In this document: positions 1-7,134 of the stretch, piece by piece | How the letters are laid out: the number at the start of each line of letters is the position of its first letter | How positions within the stretch are numbered: the stretch's first letter is position 1 | NCBI RefSeq assembly: GCF_000829465.1 | Contig: NZ_JXAL01000002.1 | Location: 1 to 53,267 of the forward strand | Source: Cohnella kolymensis | GTDB lineage: Bacteria; Bacillota; Bacilli; Paenibacillales; Paenibacillaceae | DNA length: 53,267 nucleotides | Direction: 5' to 3' | Program-made: the position numbers and the translations under genes | The notes under the pieces: model-generated | The model's input: only the letters and a program-made list of their open reading frames with translations | What the model was told of the DNA's origin: nothing | Database searches by the model: none

Positions 1-27
1 CTTTTATATTTACATAGAGGGGACAAA

Positions 28-840
28 GTGAATTTGTATAAAGTAGTTGTGTTGGATATCGACGATACTTTGCTGTCTGATAGCGGCCAGATATCCGACG
101 AAACCAAGGACGTGATCCAACAGATTATTCATCGGAACAAGATTACCGTCGTTCTTGCCACGGGAAGAATGTTTGTTTCCGCCCAAAAAATAGCTGCGGA
201 GCTTGGAGTTGAGGCACCGATCATCGCCTACCAAGGCGCGCTGGTGAAAAGCCAATCTGATGGTCGAGTATTGTATGAGCGAGTTGTGGATCCTGCCAGT
301 GTCAAATCTATCATAGAGTATGCTGAGAGTAAGCATTTTCATTTACATATCTACAGTAAGGATGTTCTCTATGTAAAGGAAGAAAATGATAAAGTGCGGC
401 GATATTCGGATATGCATGGAGCACCCTACACCGTAATACCCGATTTTTATGAGTTGATTGAGTCTCCTGTCAGCAAGATGCTGCTCTTTGAAGAACCTGA
501 AACTCTTGATCAAGCCATAAGAGAGTTGCTTCCAACTTTGAAAGAAAGCTGTTATTTAACAAAATCGAAGCCGTTCTTCTTGGAAATCTTGCATCGTGAG
601 GTGAATAAAGGGGAAGCTCTCAGGATGTTTCTTAAGGATCAACAATGTTCGCAATCGGAAGTATTGGCCATCGGAGATAGTTGGAATGACAAGGAATTGT
701 TCAAAGCAGCTGGTTTCACCATAGCAATGGGCAACGCAATAGAAGAATTAAAAGAAGCAGCGGATTACGTAACGAGCACGAATAATGATGATGGAGTGAG
801 AAAAGCACTTGAAAAATTCATATTAAATGTAGGAAAATGA
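28..840 (+). CDS. Cof-type HAD-family phosphatase
   Basis: A 270-residue cytosolic hydrolase of the HAD superfamily, Cof/type IIB subgroup. These enzymes remove phosphate from sugar phosphates, nucleotides or flavin precursors using an aspartyl-phosphate intermediate. Motif I is DIDDTL near residue 10, with the nucleophile and the acid/base aspartates. Motif II is the Thr in VLATGRM near residue 46, a basic residue lies in the cap-to-core return, and motif IV is GDSWNDKELF near residue 208. Length is typical for the family. The GTG start is chosen because AGAGGGGA lies six bases upstream. The specific substrate cannot be read from the sequence. The next gene follows after 37 bases and may be cotranscribed. 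Confidence 0.9.
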   Translation: MNLYKVVVLDIDDTLLSDSGQISDETKDVIQQIIHRNKITVVLATGRMFVSAQKIAAELGVEAPIIAYQGALVKSQSDGRVLYERVVDPASVKSIIEYAESKHFHLHIYSKDVLYVKEENDKVRRYSDMHGAPYTVIPDFYELIESPVSKMLLFEEPETLDQAIRELLPTLKESCYLTKSKPFFLEILHREVNKGEALRMFLKDQQCSQSEVLAIGDSWNDKELFKAAGFTIAMGNAIEELKEAADYVTSTNNDDGVRKALEKFILNVGK

Positions 841-877
841 TAGCAATTCCATATCATTTACAAGAGGCGGCTGCGAA

Positions 878-1492
878 TTGGATATCAACAGTGTAATGAA
901 CTGGCTCAACTGGCTTTTTGGTGTAATTGGCGTATTTGGGGTTGTTTTATCGATTCATTATGAACAAAAATCTAAAAAGCTCGAAAGATTAAAAAAGACA
1001 TTGACTTGGACGGAGCTGCAAGCGGGTACCAATGACGTGTGCAAGGATTTGAAAAGAAAGTATCAATTCGATTTGATATTGACCCCTAATTTACGTGGAG
1101 GGATAATCGCCGAATTGGTCGCGGATCATTTTGATCGGCATATCCCGATTTTTGTGGGACAAATATTTTGGAAGGAATTAGCTGGTGAAATTCCCACCAT
1201 CCCGCAACATTTTATGTGCGTGACCGGTAAATGGGTGATTTATATTCCTGAGAGCATAGTCGCGTTCAAGGATCGCAAGTTATTAATTGTGGATGACTTC
1301 GCCATGTCAGGTGATACCGTCCTAGGTATTAAGGAAAAGCTTGCAGCCAGAGGCTTTGACTTGAACAACATCAAGACGTTCAGTCTAATTACAACGCCGA
1401 TTGCAGTAAAAAGCAATAAGGCACCTGAATTTTATTGGAAAAAAAGTGCGGACGACGATAGTTTTTATTTCCCTTGGGGAAAAGCTAGATAG
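878..1492 (+). CDS. membrane-anchored phosphoribosyltransferase-like protein
   Basis: A 204-residue protein starting at TTG, supported by AGAGGCGG seven bases before it. Residues 10-27 form one hydrophobic helix (LNWLFGVIGVFGVVLS), followed by a basic stretch, so the remainder probably faces the cytosol. The C-terminal half has a type I PRTase-like PRPP motif, LLIVDDFAMSGDT, near residues 138-150, and TPNLRGG near residue 65 fits the dinucleotide loop region of this fold. Family knowledge suggests PRPP or nucleotide binding, but many orphan PRTase-fold proteins have no known substrate. The membrane anchor is unusual for salvage enzymes. A strong terminator follows, so the gene closes the first transcription unit. 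Confidence 0.65.
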   Translation: MDINSVMNWLNWLFGVIGVFGVVLSIHYEQKSKKLERLKKTLTWTELQAGTNDVCKDLKRKYQFDLILTPNLRGGIIAELVADHFDRHIPIFVGQIFWKELAGEIPTIPQHFMCVTGKWVIYIPESIVAFKDRKLLIVDDFAMSGDTVLGIKEKLAARGFDLNNIKTFSLITTPIAVKSNKAPEFYWKKSADDDSFYFPWGKAR

Positions 1493-1496
1493 GGAT

Positions 1497-1527
1497 CAAA
1501 AAGGGCATCGATTAGATGCCCTTTTAA
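1497..1527 (+). terminator. rho-independent terminator
   Basis: AAAAGGGCATC and GATGCCCTTTT form an 11-bp perfect stem around a five-base loop, directly after the PRTase-like gene. Confidence 0.85.
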
Positions 1528-1543
1528 CTTACCTTCTCACGGG

Positions 1544-1581
1544 TTGACATCGTGCATTGTAGTAACTACAATGGTTACAAC
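1544..1581 (+). promoter_or_regulatory. Rrf2-gene promoter with embedded operator
   Basis: A sigma-A promoter is visible: TTGACA (1544-1549), 17-base spacer, TACAAT (1567-1572). A perfect dyad ATTGTAGT-A-ACTACAAT (1556-1572) covers the spacer and -10 element. The stretch 1565-1581 (ACTACAATGGTTACAAC) recurs with two changes at 2065-2081 before the next gene, so it is likely the binding site of the Rrf2 protein, giving autorepression. Confidence 0.7.
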
Positions 1582-1594
1582 GGAGTGATTCTAA

Positions 1595-2011
1595 GTGAAG
1601 CAGATCAGCAGCAGATTTTCCGTAGCCGTTCATATCCTTTCATTGATCGCTGTCAGTCCCAAGGAATGTACCGGGGATTTTATTGCGGATAGCGTGAACA
1701 CGAACCCTGTTATTATCAGAAAGATTATGGGGATGCTTAAGAAGGCGGGTCTGGTCGAGGTTCGCCCCGGGGTCGGCGGCGCTTCCTTGCTGAAGGATCC
1801 GGATCAGATTACGCTTCTCGATGTGTACCGCGCCGTGGATGTAATCGAAGATGGACAGCTGTTTAACTTTCATGATGAGCCGAATCAAGACTGCCCGGTG
1901 GGTCGAAACATCGAATCCGCGCTCCGGTCGGAGCTTAGGGATGCCCAATCCGCCATGGAACAGAGGCTGGCTCAGGTAACGTTAGACCAACTGACCGTAC
2001 AATTTCATTAA
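1595..2011 (+). CDS. Rrf2-family transcriptional regulator (YwnA-like)
   Basis: A 138-residue DNA-binding regulator. The N-terminal winged helix-turn-helix runs over residues 1-75 (SRFSVAVHILSLIA, then IIRKIMGMLKKAGLVEVRPG), followed by the Rrf2 dimerisation helix. Only one cysteine pair region is present (GDFIADS lacks Cys; Cys near residues 25 and 100), so an Fe-S cluster of the IscR/NsrR three-Cys type is unlikely; thiol sensing as in YwnA/YodB-like regulators is possible. It precedes a QorB-like quinone reductase whose promoter carries the same operator, an arrangement like B. subtilis ywnA-ywnB. The likely role is a repressor responding to quinones or electrophiles, with autoregulation. 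Confidence 0.85.
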   Translation: MKQISSRFSVAVHILSLIAVSPKECTGDFIADSVNTNPVIIRKIMGMLKKAGLVEVRPGVGGASLLKDPDQITLLDVYRAVDVIEDGQLFNFHDEPNQDCPVGRNIESALRSELRDAQSAMEQRLAQVTLDQLTVQFH

Positions 2012-2012
2012 T

Positions 2013-2038
2013 TAAAGCTCAAATGGGCTTTTTTTATA
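2013..2038 (+). terminator. weak terminator after Rrf2 gene
   Basis: AAAGCTC-AAAT-GGGCTTT hairpin followed by a T run just after the stop codon. It separates the regulator transcript from the reductase, which has its own promoter. Confidence 0.55.
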
Positions 2039-2044
2039 TACCAG

Positions 2045-2081
2045 TTGTAATCACAATTGTTATAACTATAATGTTTACAAC
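2045..2081 (+). promoter_or_regulatory. promoter and Rrf2 operator of the quinone reductase gene
   Basis: TTGTAA (2045-2050) and TATAAT (2067-2072) are separated by 16 bases. ACTATAATGTTTACAAC (2065-2081) matches the operator before the Rrf2 gene at 15 of 17 positions. GTTGTAA near 2044 and TTACAAC at 2075-2081 form an outer inverted repeat. Confidence 0.65.
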
Positions 2082-2104
2082 CAGAAAAAAACGGAGGCGC
2101 AAAG

Positions 2105-2971
2105 ATGAAAATTTTAGTTACAGGTGCAACAGGTAAATTCGGTTCGTTCGTAGTGGAGTCCTTGTTGGAAGCCGTACCCGCCGAGAATGTAGCGGTTAGT
2201 GTTCGCGATCCGAAGAAAGCGGAAGGCTTCCGTGCCCGCGGGGTGGCAGTTCGTCATGGGGATTTCGATCAACCGGAATCATTGGAAAAAGCGTTCGAAG
2301 GTGTAGACCGTTTGCTTATTGTTTCCGCCGACGGAGACAATGAAAGTCGGATTCGCCAGCATCTCGCTGCAGTATCTGCTGCCAAACGCGCTAACGTACG
2401 ATTGATCGCTTATACCAGTCTTGGAAATGCAGGTGAAAGCACGCTGTTCCTCGCACCTGTGCATCAAGAAACGGAAAAAGCGATTCGTGAAACCGGCATT
2501 CCTTATTCCTTCTTACGCAACAACTGGTACTTAGAGAACGAAGCAGGCACCGTTCAAGCGGTCTTGGCAGGAGCACCTTGGCTGACTTCGGCGGGATCCG
2601 GCAAAGTGGGCTGGGCGGCCCGCCGCGATTATGCGCAGGCGGCTGCAGCCGTCCTGGCCGGCAAGGGTCATGACAATACCATCTATGAGCTGTCGGGCAG
2701 CCCGATCACGCAGGAGGAGCTGGCTTCAATCCTTGCCGGTGTCCTTGAGCGCGATGTCCCCGTACAACAAGTGGATGACGAGACTTATGCCGGTGTCATG
2801 GCAAATGCAGGCGTGCCCGAACCGGTCCTTCCGATTGTTGTCGGCATCCAAAGCGCGATTCGCGAGGGTGCTTTGGATATCAAGAGTGATGATTTAGTGA
2901 AATTGCTTGGCCGACCGGCTACCCCGCTCAGCGAAGTTCTTCGTCAAATCGTGAGCGATATTAAGTCTTAA
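2105..2971 (+). CDS. NAD(P)H:quinone oxidoreductase, QorB/NmrA-like SDR
   Basis: A 288-residue atypical short-chain dehydrogenase. The nucleotide-binding motif TGATGKFGSFV lies at residues 6-16. The whole protein follows the E. coli QorB (YtfG) pattern: AYTSLGNA near residue 102, ETEKAIRETGIPYSFLRNNW near residue 120, the GDGK-like GSGKVGWA, and a C-terminal LLGRPATPLSEVL segment. QorB reduces quinones with NADPH, which fits control by the upstream Rrf2 repressor through a shared operator. AACGGAGGCG provides the ribosome binding site. A strong terminator follows. The quinone-reductase assignment is inference from similarity; NmrA-like proteins can also be non-catalytic redox sensors. Confidence 0.8.
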   Translation: MKILVTGATGKFGSFVVESLLEAVPAENVAVSVRDPKKAEGFRARGVAVRHGDFDQPESLEKAFEGVDRLLIVSADGDNESRIRQHLAAVSAAKRANVRLIAYTSLGNAGESTLFLAPVHQETEKAIRETGIPYSFLRNNWYLENEAGTVQAVLAGAPWLTSAGSGKVGWAARRDYAQAAAAVLAGKGHDNTIYELSGSPITQEELASILAGVLERDVPVQQVDDETYAGVMANAGVPEPVLPIVVGIQSAIREGALDIKSDDLVKLLGRPATPLSEVLRQIVSDIKS

Positions 2972-2986
2972 GCACTCGAACGAACC

Positions 2987-3035
2987 AAAGGCTATCCCGT
3001 AAGGTCTAATAAGACCAGAGGGATAGCCTTTTTTT
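2987..3035. terminator. convergent terminator with compound stem
   Basis: GGCTATCCC and GGGATAGCC form the outer stem; an inner GGTCT-AATA-AGACC hairpin sits in the loop, and a run of seven T follows. It lies between convergent genes and may serve both. Confidence 0.85.
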
Positions 3036-3036
3036 A

Positions 3037-4200
3037 TTAATCCGCATACAAATACGATTTCACATCATATCCGACAAAAGCTTTCCAAATGATGTTGTAC
3101 GGATAGCTCCAGTCGATCTCGTAGCCCCCAAACATCTCGTGCAGCCGGTTGTTGTTGAAGATGATCGAGCCCTTTTGATCAAAAGCCACTCCGTCCACCC
3201 ATAGCATCCGGTCATCAGACACGAAATCATGAAACATATGGTTGTTGGGCGTGTAAACCCCGATTCCCTTCCTCTCAAGCATCGTGTAAAACACATTTCC
3301 TTTATTATCGGCGTGCATTCCATCGGTGGTCGTGCGCTTGCTGCCAATGGCCCGGACTGCCCTGCGGATATCTTTCAACGACGTATTGAAGTTTCTTAAA
3401 AGCGAAGTATCAATGGCATAGAGATTGCGCCCCGTAACCTGACAGTAATACAACGTGGAGCGGTCCGCCGACAGGGCAATGCCATCTGCTCCGATGCGAA
3501 GCGGTTTATCTTTGTATACCGGCATATAGTCAATTTGAAAATGAAAATCCGGAAATTCCTGTGTACTGTAATGCCGATCAAGCACCCGTCTGAGTTTTCC
3601 CGTCTTCATGTTGTAAACGATGATTCCGCCGTCAAGCGGATGATCCGGCCAACCGCAACCGGAGTCGGTTATATAGACGAACCCGTTCTTATTGTCCACA
3701 ACCAAGTCGTTCAAAAAAGAAGTCCGATACGGTGCGATCTCATTCGGGATGATAATCGAGTCGAGCAGACGATTGGTGTTTAAATCCCAGACGATGAGCT
3801 TCTGTGATCCCTCCGGCGATGGCGCATACGCAATTTTCCCTTGATCGAGCAGCCACACCCGGTTAAGTTCATCGATTTCATAGCCCAGAACGGATTGAAG
3901 CACACTGACATTTCCCGCCTGATTCCATTCCCAGCTCGGAAAGGCATCCAATACCGGTTTTCCATCCTTGATAACAATTCGATTCATCGTGGAAGGGATG
4001 CCGTGCGCCCATCGGGGGACCGAAACATAAAACCGGCCTTGTGCGTCGACTTTTACTCCGGCAGGCATCGCCTTTCTCCAGTATTGATTGGCTTCAAAAT
4101 CCTCTTTCACCCTTGGATTCGGAAAATTCCAATCCAGTCGATTCCAATGGAAGATCATTTGATATTGCCCTATCGGATTGGCTCTTATGTTATGAATCAT
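3037..4200 (-). CDS. major royal jelly/yellow-family protein
   Basis: A 387-residue protein of the MRJP/yellow family, a six-bladed beta-propeller group best known in insects but scattered in bacteria. Typical features are visible: VPRWAHGIPSTMNRI near residue 63, LNDLVVD followed by VYITDSGCG near residues 165-180, GADGIALSAD near residue 240 and TDGMHADNKGNV near residue 290, the propeller repeats that build the central cavity. Bacterial members are often labelled L-dopachrome tautomerase-related or gluconolactonase-like, without proven activity. ATG at 4200 is preferred over the GTG 15 bases earlier because GGGAGG sits seven bases before it. No signal peptide is seen, so it is probably cytosolic. 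An 18-bp palindrome lies about 40 bases upstream. Confidence 0.85.
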   Translation of the reverse strand: MIHNIRANPIGQYQMIFHWNRLDWNFPNPRVKEDFEANQYWRKAMPAGVKVDAQGRFYVSVPRWAHGIPSTMNRIVIKDGKPVLDAFPSWEWNQAGNVSVLQSVLGYEIDELNRVWLLDQGKIAYAPSPEGSQKLIVWDLNTNRLLDSIIIPNEIAPYRTSFLNDLVVDNKNGFVYITDSGCGWPDHPLDGGIIVYNMKTGKLRRVLDRHYSTQEFPDFHFQIDYMPVYKDKPLRIGADGIALSADRSTLYYCQVTGRNLYAIDTSLLRNFNTSLKDIRRAVRAIGSKRTTTDGMHADNKGNVFYTMLERKGIGVYTPNNHMFHDFVSDDRMLWVDGVAFDQKGSIIFNNNRLHEMFGGYEIDWSYPYNIIWKAFVGYDVKSYLYAD

Positions 4201-4240
4201 ATATAAACCTCCCACGATCGTTAACCAAGATTCTCGATCT

Positions 4241-4258
4241 TATAGGTATATGCCTATA
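4241..4258. promoter_or_regulatory. palindrome upstream of the MRJP-family gene
   Basis: TATAGG-TATATG-CCTATA is an 18-bp inverted repeat about 40 bases before the royal-jelly-family start codon. It could be an operator; no regulator gene is adjacent. Confidence 0.4.
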
Positions 4259-4642
4259 GGGGAAGATGGTGCGTGTTCGGCAAATGCAGGAAAGGAAATG
4301 AAGAAACCACTCTTAAAAATAGATTCCATAAAATTAGGATTATCAGCAGTTACTCGTTGGATTTGTTCATAAATAGCATTGAAGTCGGTCTAATTATCCG
4401 TATCTTTAGTTGCAAGCTCGTCGAGAGACCATTGAATCTCAATTGTAGATTCCGTGTGAAAGTTGATCGATTTAGAAATATTTAAGAATTGTTTATGTGC
4501 GGTTTAGAACCGTTTTATAGGCAGTTTAGAAGAGGGGGTTAAGATGAATCTATGGAAGCCGAGAGGACATTCCACAAAATAAGAAGCACGGCACTTTGCC
4601 AAATCAAAGTAGCTCGATGCACAAATCCAAGGAGGAATTGGT
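4259..4642 (+). other. intergenic region without a clear gene
   Basis: No convincing protein is seen across this 380-base stretch. Near 4501-4518 a GCGGTT-TAG-AACCG hairpin with four T resembles a weak terminator. A 12-codon frame starting at ATG 4544 has a good GAGGGGG ribosome binding site but ends at 4582; it could be a leader peptide or the remnant of a lost gene ahead of the exported protein. Confidence 0.4.
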
Positions 4643-4661
4643 ATGAACAAAAAAAATTGCA

Positions 4662-5567
4662 ATGATCGGAGCGGGGGCGGCGCTTGGCAGTATGCTGCTG
4701 GTGTCATCGGTGTACGCGGGAATCGGGACTGCGGCAGGCTATGATACTTACAAATCAGCCATCAAGAATACAGCTGCTGTGGCCAATGTCACCGAGAAGG
4801 TGAGCATGTCTGTAGTGGATAACGGAAAAGTGCTGCTGCAAGTGAATTCGACGGTGAAGTCCAACAAGGTAACGGATACGGACAGTGCCGACATTACTCT
4901 GCAGAGCGGAACTACCGCGCAGAACCTCAAAGTGTACAATCAGAACGATACTCACATCATGAAATCGGGCAGCTCCAACGTGTACAAAGTCTTCGAAATG
5001 GATCAAGAGCACCGTGACATGATGAACAAACACAGAGATCAGATGGAGAAGCATGACCCGGCTATGGCCGAGCAAGTGGAAAACGTGATCGATGCTCTGA
5101 TGGGTAATCTCAAGAACAAGGTGACGCTGGCGAACAACGGCGCCTCTAAGGAAGTGGCGCTCAATCTAACGGGAAGCCAAATCCCTGCTGTCGTGAATGC
5201 CGTCGGCTCGGTGCTTGTTAAAGAAGGCGCACGTGACCACGCCGAGGAGTTTGACGCGCACGGCGCAGATTCCATCGTTATAGATGTGGAAACGATAAAA
5301 GATAGTCTTCCGAAGCTGTCGGATGATATCAAAATCGAGTCGGTCAAGTTGAACGCAAAGGTCAACGCCGACAACCGCATCACGAACCAAGCCGCGGAAA
5401 TCGCGATCAGCGGAAAAGACGCCAGCGGAGCTGCGCATAAAGTCGTGGTGAAACTAAACGCGGACCTGTCCGCTTTTAACAGCACAACTCCGGATACCGT
5501 TGACTTGACCGGCAAACAAGTGGAAAAGTTGAGCCCTTCAAAGCATGAATGGCGATCAATAGTATGA
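4662..5567 (+). CDS. exported protein of unknown function; start disrupted by an A8 run
   Basis: The 301-residue frame begins inside a signal-peptide-like hydrophobic stretch (GAGAALGSMLLVSSVYA). The natural start is almost certainly ATG 4643, which has AAGGAGGAATTGGT before it, but that frame breaks in the A8 run at 4649-4656; with seven A the protein would begin MNKKIAMIGAGA, a normal signal peptide. The mature part is acidic, repetitive in beta-like segments and has a His/Met-rich stretch DMMNKHRDQMEKHDPAM near residue 115. No family was recognised. It precedes an ABC exporter and two-component system, so it may be an envelope-stress or lipoprotein-like partner of that module. A hairpin follows at 5581. 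Confidence 0.65.
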   Translation: MIGAGAALGSMLLVSSVYAGIGTAAGYDTYKSAIKNTAAVANVTEKVSMSVVDNGKVLLQVNSTVKSNKVTDTDSADITLQSGTTAQNLKVYNQNDTHIMKSGSSNVYKVFEMDQEHRDMMNKHRDQMEKHDPAMAEQVENVIDALMGNLKNKVTLANNGASKEVALNLTGSQIPAVVNAVGSVLVKEGARDHAEEFDAHGADSIVIDVETIKDSLPKLSDDIKIESVKLNAKVNADNRITNQAAEIAISGKDASGAAHKVVVKLNADLSAFNSTTPDTVDLTGKQVEKLSPSKHEWRSIV

Positions 5568-5579
5568 ACGGTTAAGTGT

Positions 5580-5625
5580 GGAGAGCGTCTGAGCATCAAA
5601 GCAACACGGGACGCTCTCCCATTTT
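5580..5625 (+). terminator. hairpin after the exported protein gene
   Basis: GAGAGCGTC (5581-5589) pairs with GACGCTCTC (5610-5618). The following T tract is poor, so termination may be partial and allow readthrough into the ABC genes. Confidence 0.6.
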
Positions 5626-5649
5626 CAAATTAGAAAGGAGGCCGGTTTA

Positions 5650-6390
5650 ATGGATCAGATCGTGCAATTGGAAGGACTAACGAAGATGTTTCGCAATGGA
5701 CGGGGAATTCATGACATTAGCCTGAACGTGCAAACGGGTGACATATACGGCTTTTTCGGGCCTAACGGTGCAGGGAAAACGACAGTCATGAAAATAATGG
5801 CTGGGTTAAGCAGAGCGGATAAAGGCAAGGTGCGGTTGTTCGGGCACGACGTCGTCACGCATTACGAGCAGGCTATGGCCAGCGTAGGTGTGCTGATTGA
5901 AACGGCGGAAGCTTATCATTACATGAGCGGCAGAAGAAATTTGGAGCTTGCAGCGAGAATGTATCCGCATGTCGACAGCAATCGCGTGGATGAGGTGCTT
6001 GAATTGGTAGGGTTAAGAAGCTATCAGCATGAGAAGGTGGGCCATTATTCACTCGGGATGAAGCAGCGGCTTGGTCTGGCTTCAGCCATTGTGGCAAGAC
6101 CCGAGCTGCTTATTCTGGATGAGCCGACGAATGGGCTCGATATCGAGGGCATGGTTCAGATTCGTGAGATCATCATGCAGCTGGCCCGCGAGGAGAAAAT
6201 CACCTTCTTCATATCCAGCCATCTCATTCACGAGATGGAGCTGATGTGCAATCGGATCGCCATCCTTTACGGCGGTAAGCTGATAACCGAAGGATATAAA
6301 TCGGAACTGCTGCAAGGACGATTCAGCTCGTTGGAGGAGCTTTTCCTTCATGAGGTATCACAAGAAAGGAAGGCGGCTGCCCATGCATAG
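5650..6390 (+). CDS. ABC transporter ATP-binding protein (BcrA-like)
   Basis: A 246-residue cytosolic ATPase that would power the membrane protein encoded next. Walker A is GPNGAGKTT near residue 38, the signature is SLGMKQRLGLA near residue 137, and Walker B LLILDEPTNGLD near residue 155, followed by the switch His in SSHLIHEME. This pattern and length fit the DrrA/BcrA group of drug, antibiotic or lantibiotic-immunity exporters. GAAAGGAGG gives a strong ribosome binding site. The coding region overlaps the permease start by eight bases, so the two are translationally coupled. Position next to a sensor kinase and regulator suggests induction by a cell-envelope agent, as inference. Confidence 0.9.
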   Translation: MDQIVQLEGLTKMFRNGRGIHDISLNVQTGDIYGFFGPNGAGKTTVMKIMAGLSRADKGKVRLFGHDVVTHYEQAMASVGVLIETAEAYHYMSGRRNLELAARMYPHVDSNRVDEVLELVGLRSYQHEKVGHYSLGMKQRLGLASAIVARPELLILDEPTNGLDIEGMVQIREIIMQLAREEKITFFISSHLIHEMELMCNRIAILYGGKLITEGYKSELLQGRFSSLEELFLHEVSQERKAAAHA

Positions 6391-7132
6391 CTTGTATGCC
6401 AGCGTGTGGAACGAAACGCTGAAGATTGCTTATAAGAAAAAGACGCTGTTTTTCATGATCATGACTCTGATTATTCCTGCAGGGGCCGCTTTGCTGCTCG
6501 CCAACGTGCAGGGCAATCTCGGCATTAGTGCCGTTTCGTCCAGTGACTTTCCGATTGTGATGCTGAATTTGTTTACAGCGATATTTTTGCCCCTCTTCGT
6601 ATTCATGGGTGCGGCCGACCATTTCTCAGGGGAGATCAGCGATCGGACACTGAAAGTGATATTGACGAGGCCCATTTCGCGCTTTAAAGTATTTGCAGCC
6701 AAACAAATCTCTCTAGCTATGTATATTGCCGCGTATTTACTTATCGCTTTGATCGCCTCCGTCGTTTCGGCTTTTTTCTTGAGCGGCGTCATGTCGGGAT
6801 TTGCTGTTCTTGATTGGTTAATCGCTTACGGGACCGCTTTTGTGCCGCTTGCAGTGCTAAGCATCACGGCCGTTCTATTGGCGCAATTTTTTACGAGCAG
6901 CAGCGGAGCTTTAACCATTAGTATTCTGCTGTATATAGCGGCTAAGGTTGGCGCGTTCTTTTTCCCGCAGGCATTAACGTATTCCCCGACATCGTATATG
7001 GATTGGCACATGCTTTGGCTCGGCCGCCCGATGCCGTCAGGAGAGTTGTGGAGTATCTGTATGTTTTTGCTGGCGTGTAGTATATTGTTTTTTACGGCAG
7101 GGTTTTATTTGTTCGATAAAAAGGAGCTTTGA
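6383..7132 (+). CDS. ABC-2 type transporter permease
   Basis: A 249-residue integral membrane protein with about six predicted helices: near residues 20-40, 55-78, 105-130, 140-165, 170-195 and 220-245. It contains the ABC-2 coupling segment GEISDRTLKVILTRPISRFKV between helices two and three. ATG 6383 is chosen over the upstream in-frame start at 6350 because AAAGGAAGG (6364-6373) precedes it. It partners the BcrA-like ATPase and its stop codon lies three bases before the kinase start, so all four genes from 5650 probably form one operon. The cargo is unknown; drug or antimicrobial-peptide export is the usual role. Confidence 0.88.
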   Translation: MHSLYASVWNETLKIAYKKKTLFFMIMTLIIPAGAALLLANVQGNLGISAVSSSDFPIVMLNLFTAIFLPLFVFMGAADHFSGEISDRTLKVILTRPISRFKVFAAKQISLAMYIAAYLLIALIASVVSAFFLSGVMSGFAVLDWLIAYGTAFVPLAVLSITAVLLAQFFTSSSGALTISILLYIAAKVGAFFFPQALTYSPTSYMDWHMLWLGRPMPSGELWSICMFLLACSILFFTAGFYLFDKKEL

Positions 7133-7134
7133 GG

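Noticed and set aside
4273..4485. 70-codon plus-strand frame in the 4.2-4.6 kb spacer
   Set aside because: No ribosome binding site and no protein-like pattern.
5039..5599. Long minus-strand frame under the exported protein
   Set aside because: Shadow of the coding strand; composition and lack of start signal argue against a gene.
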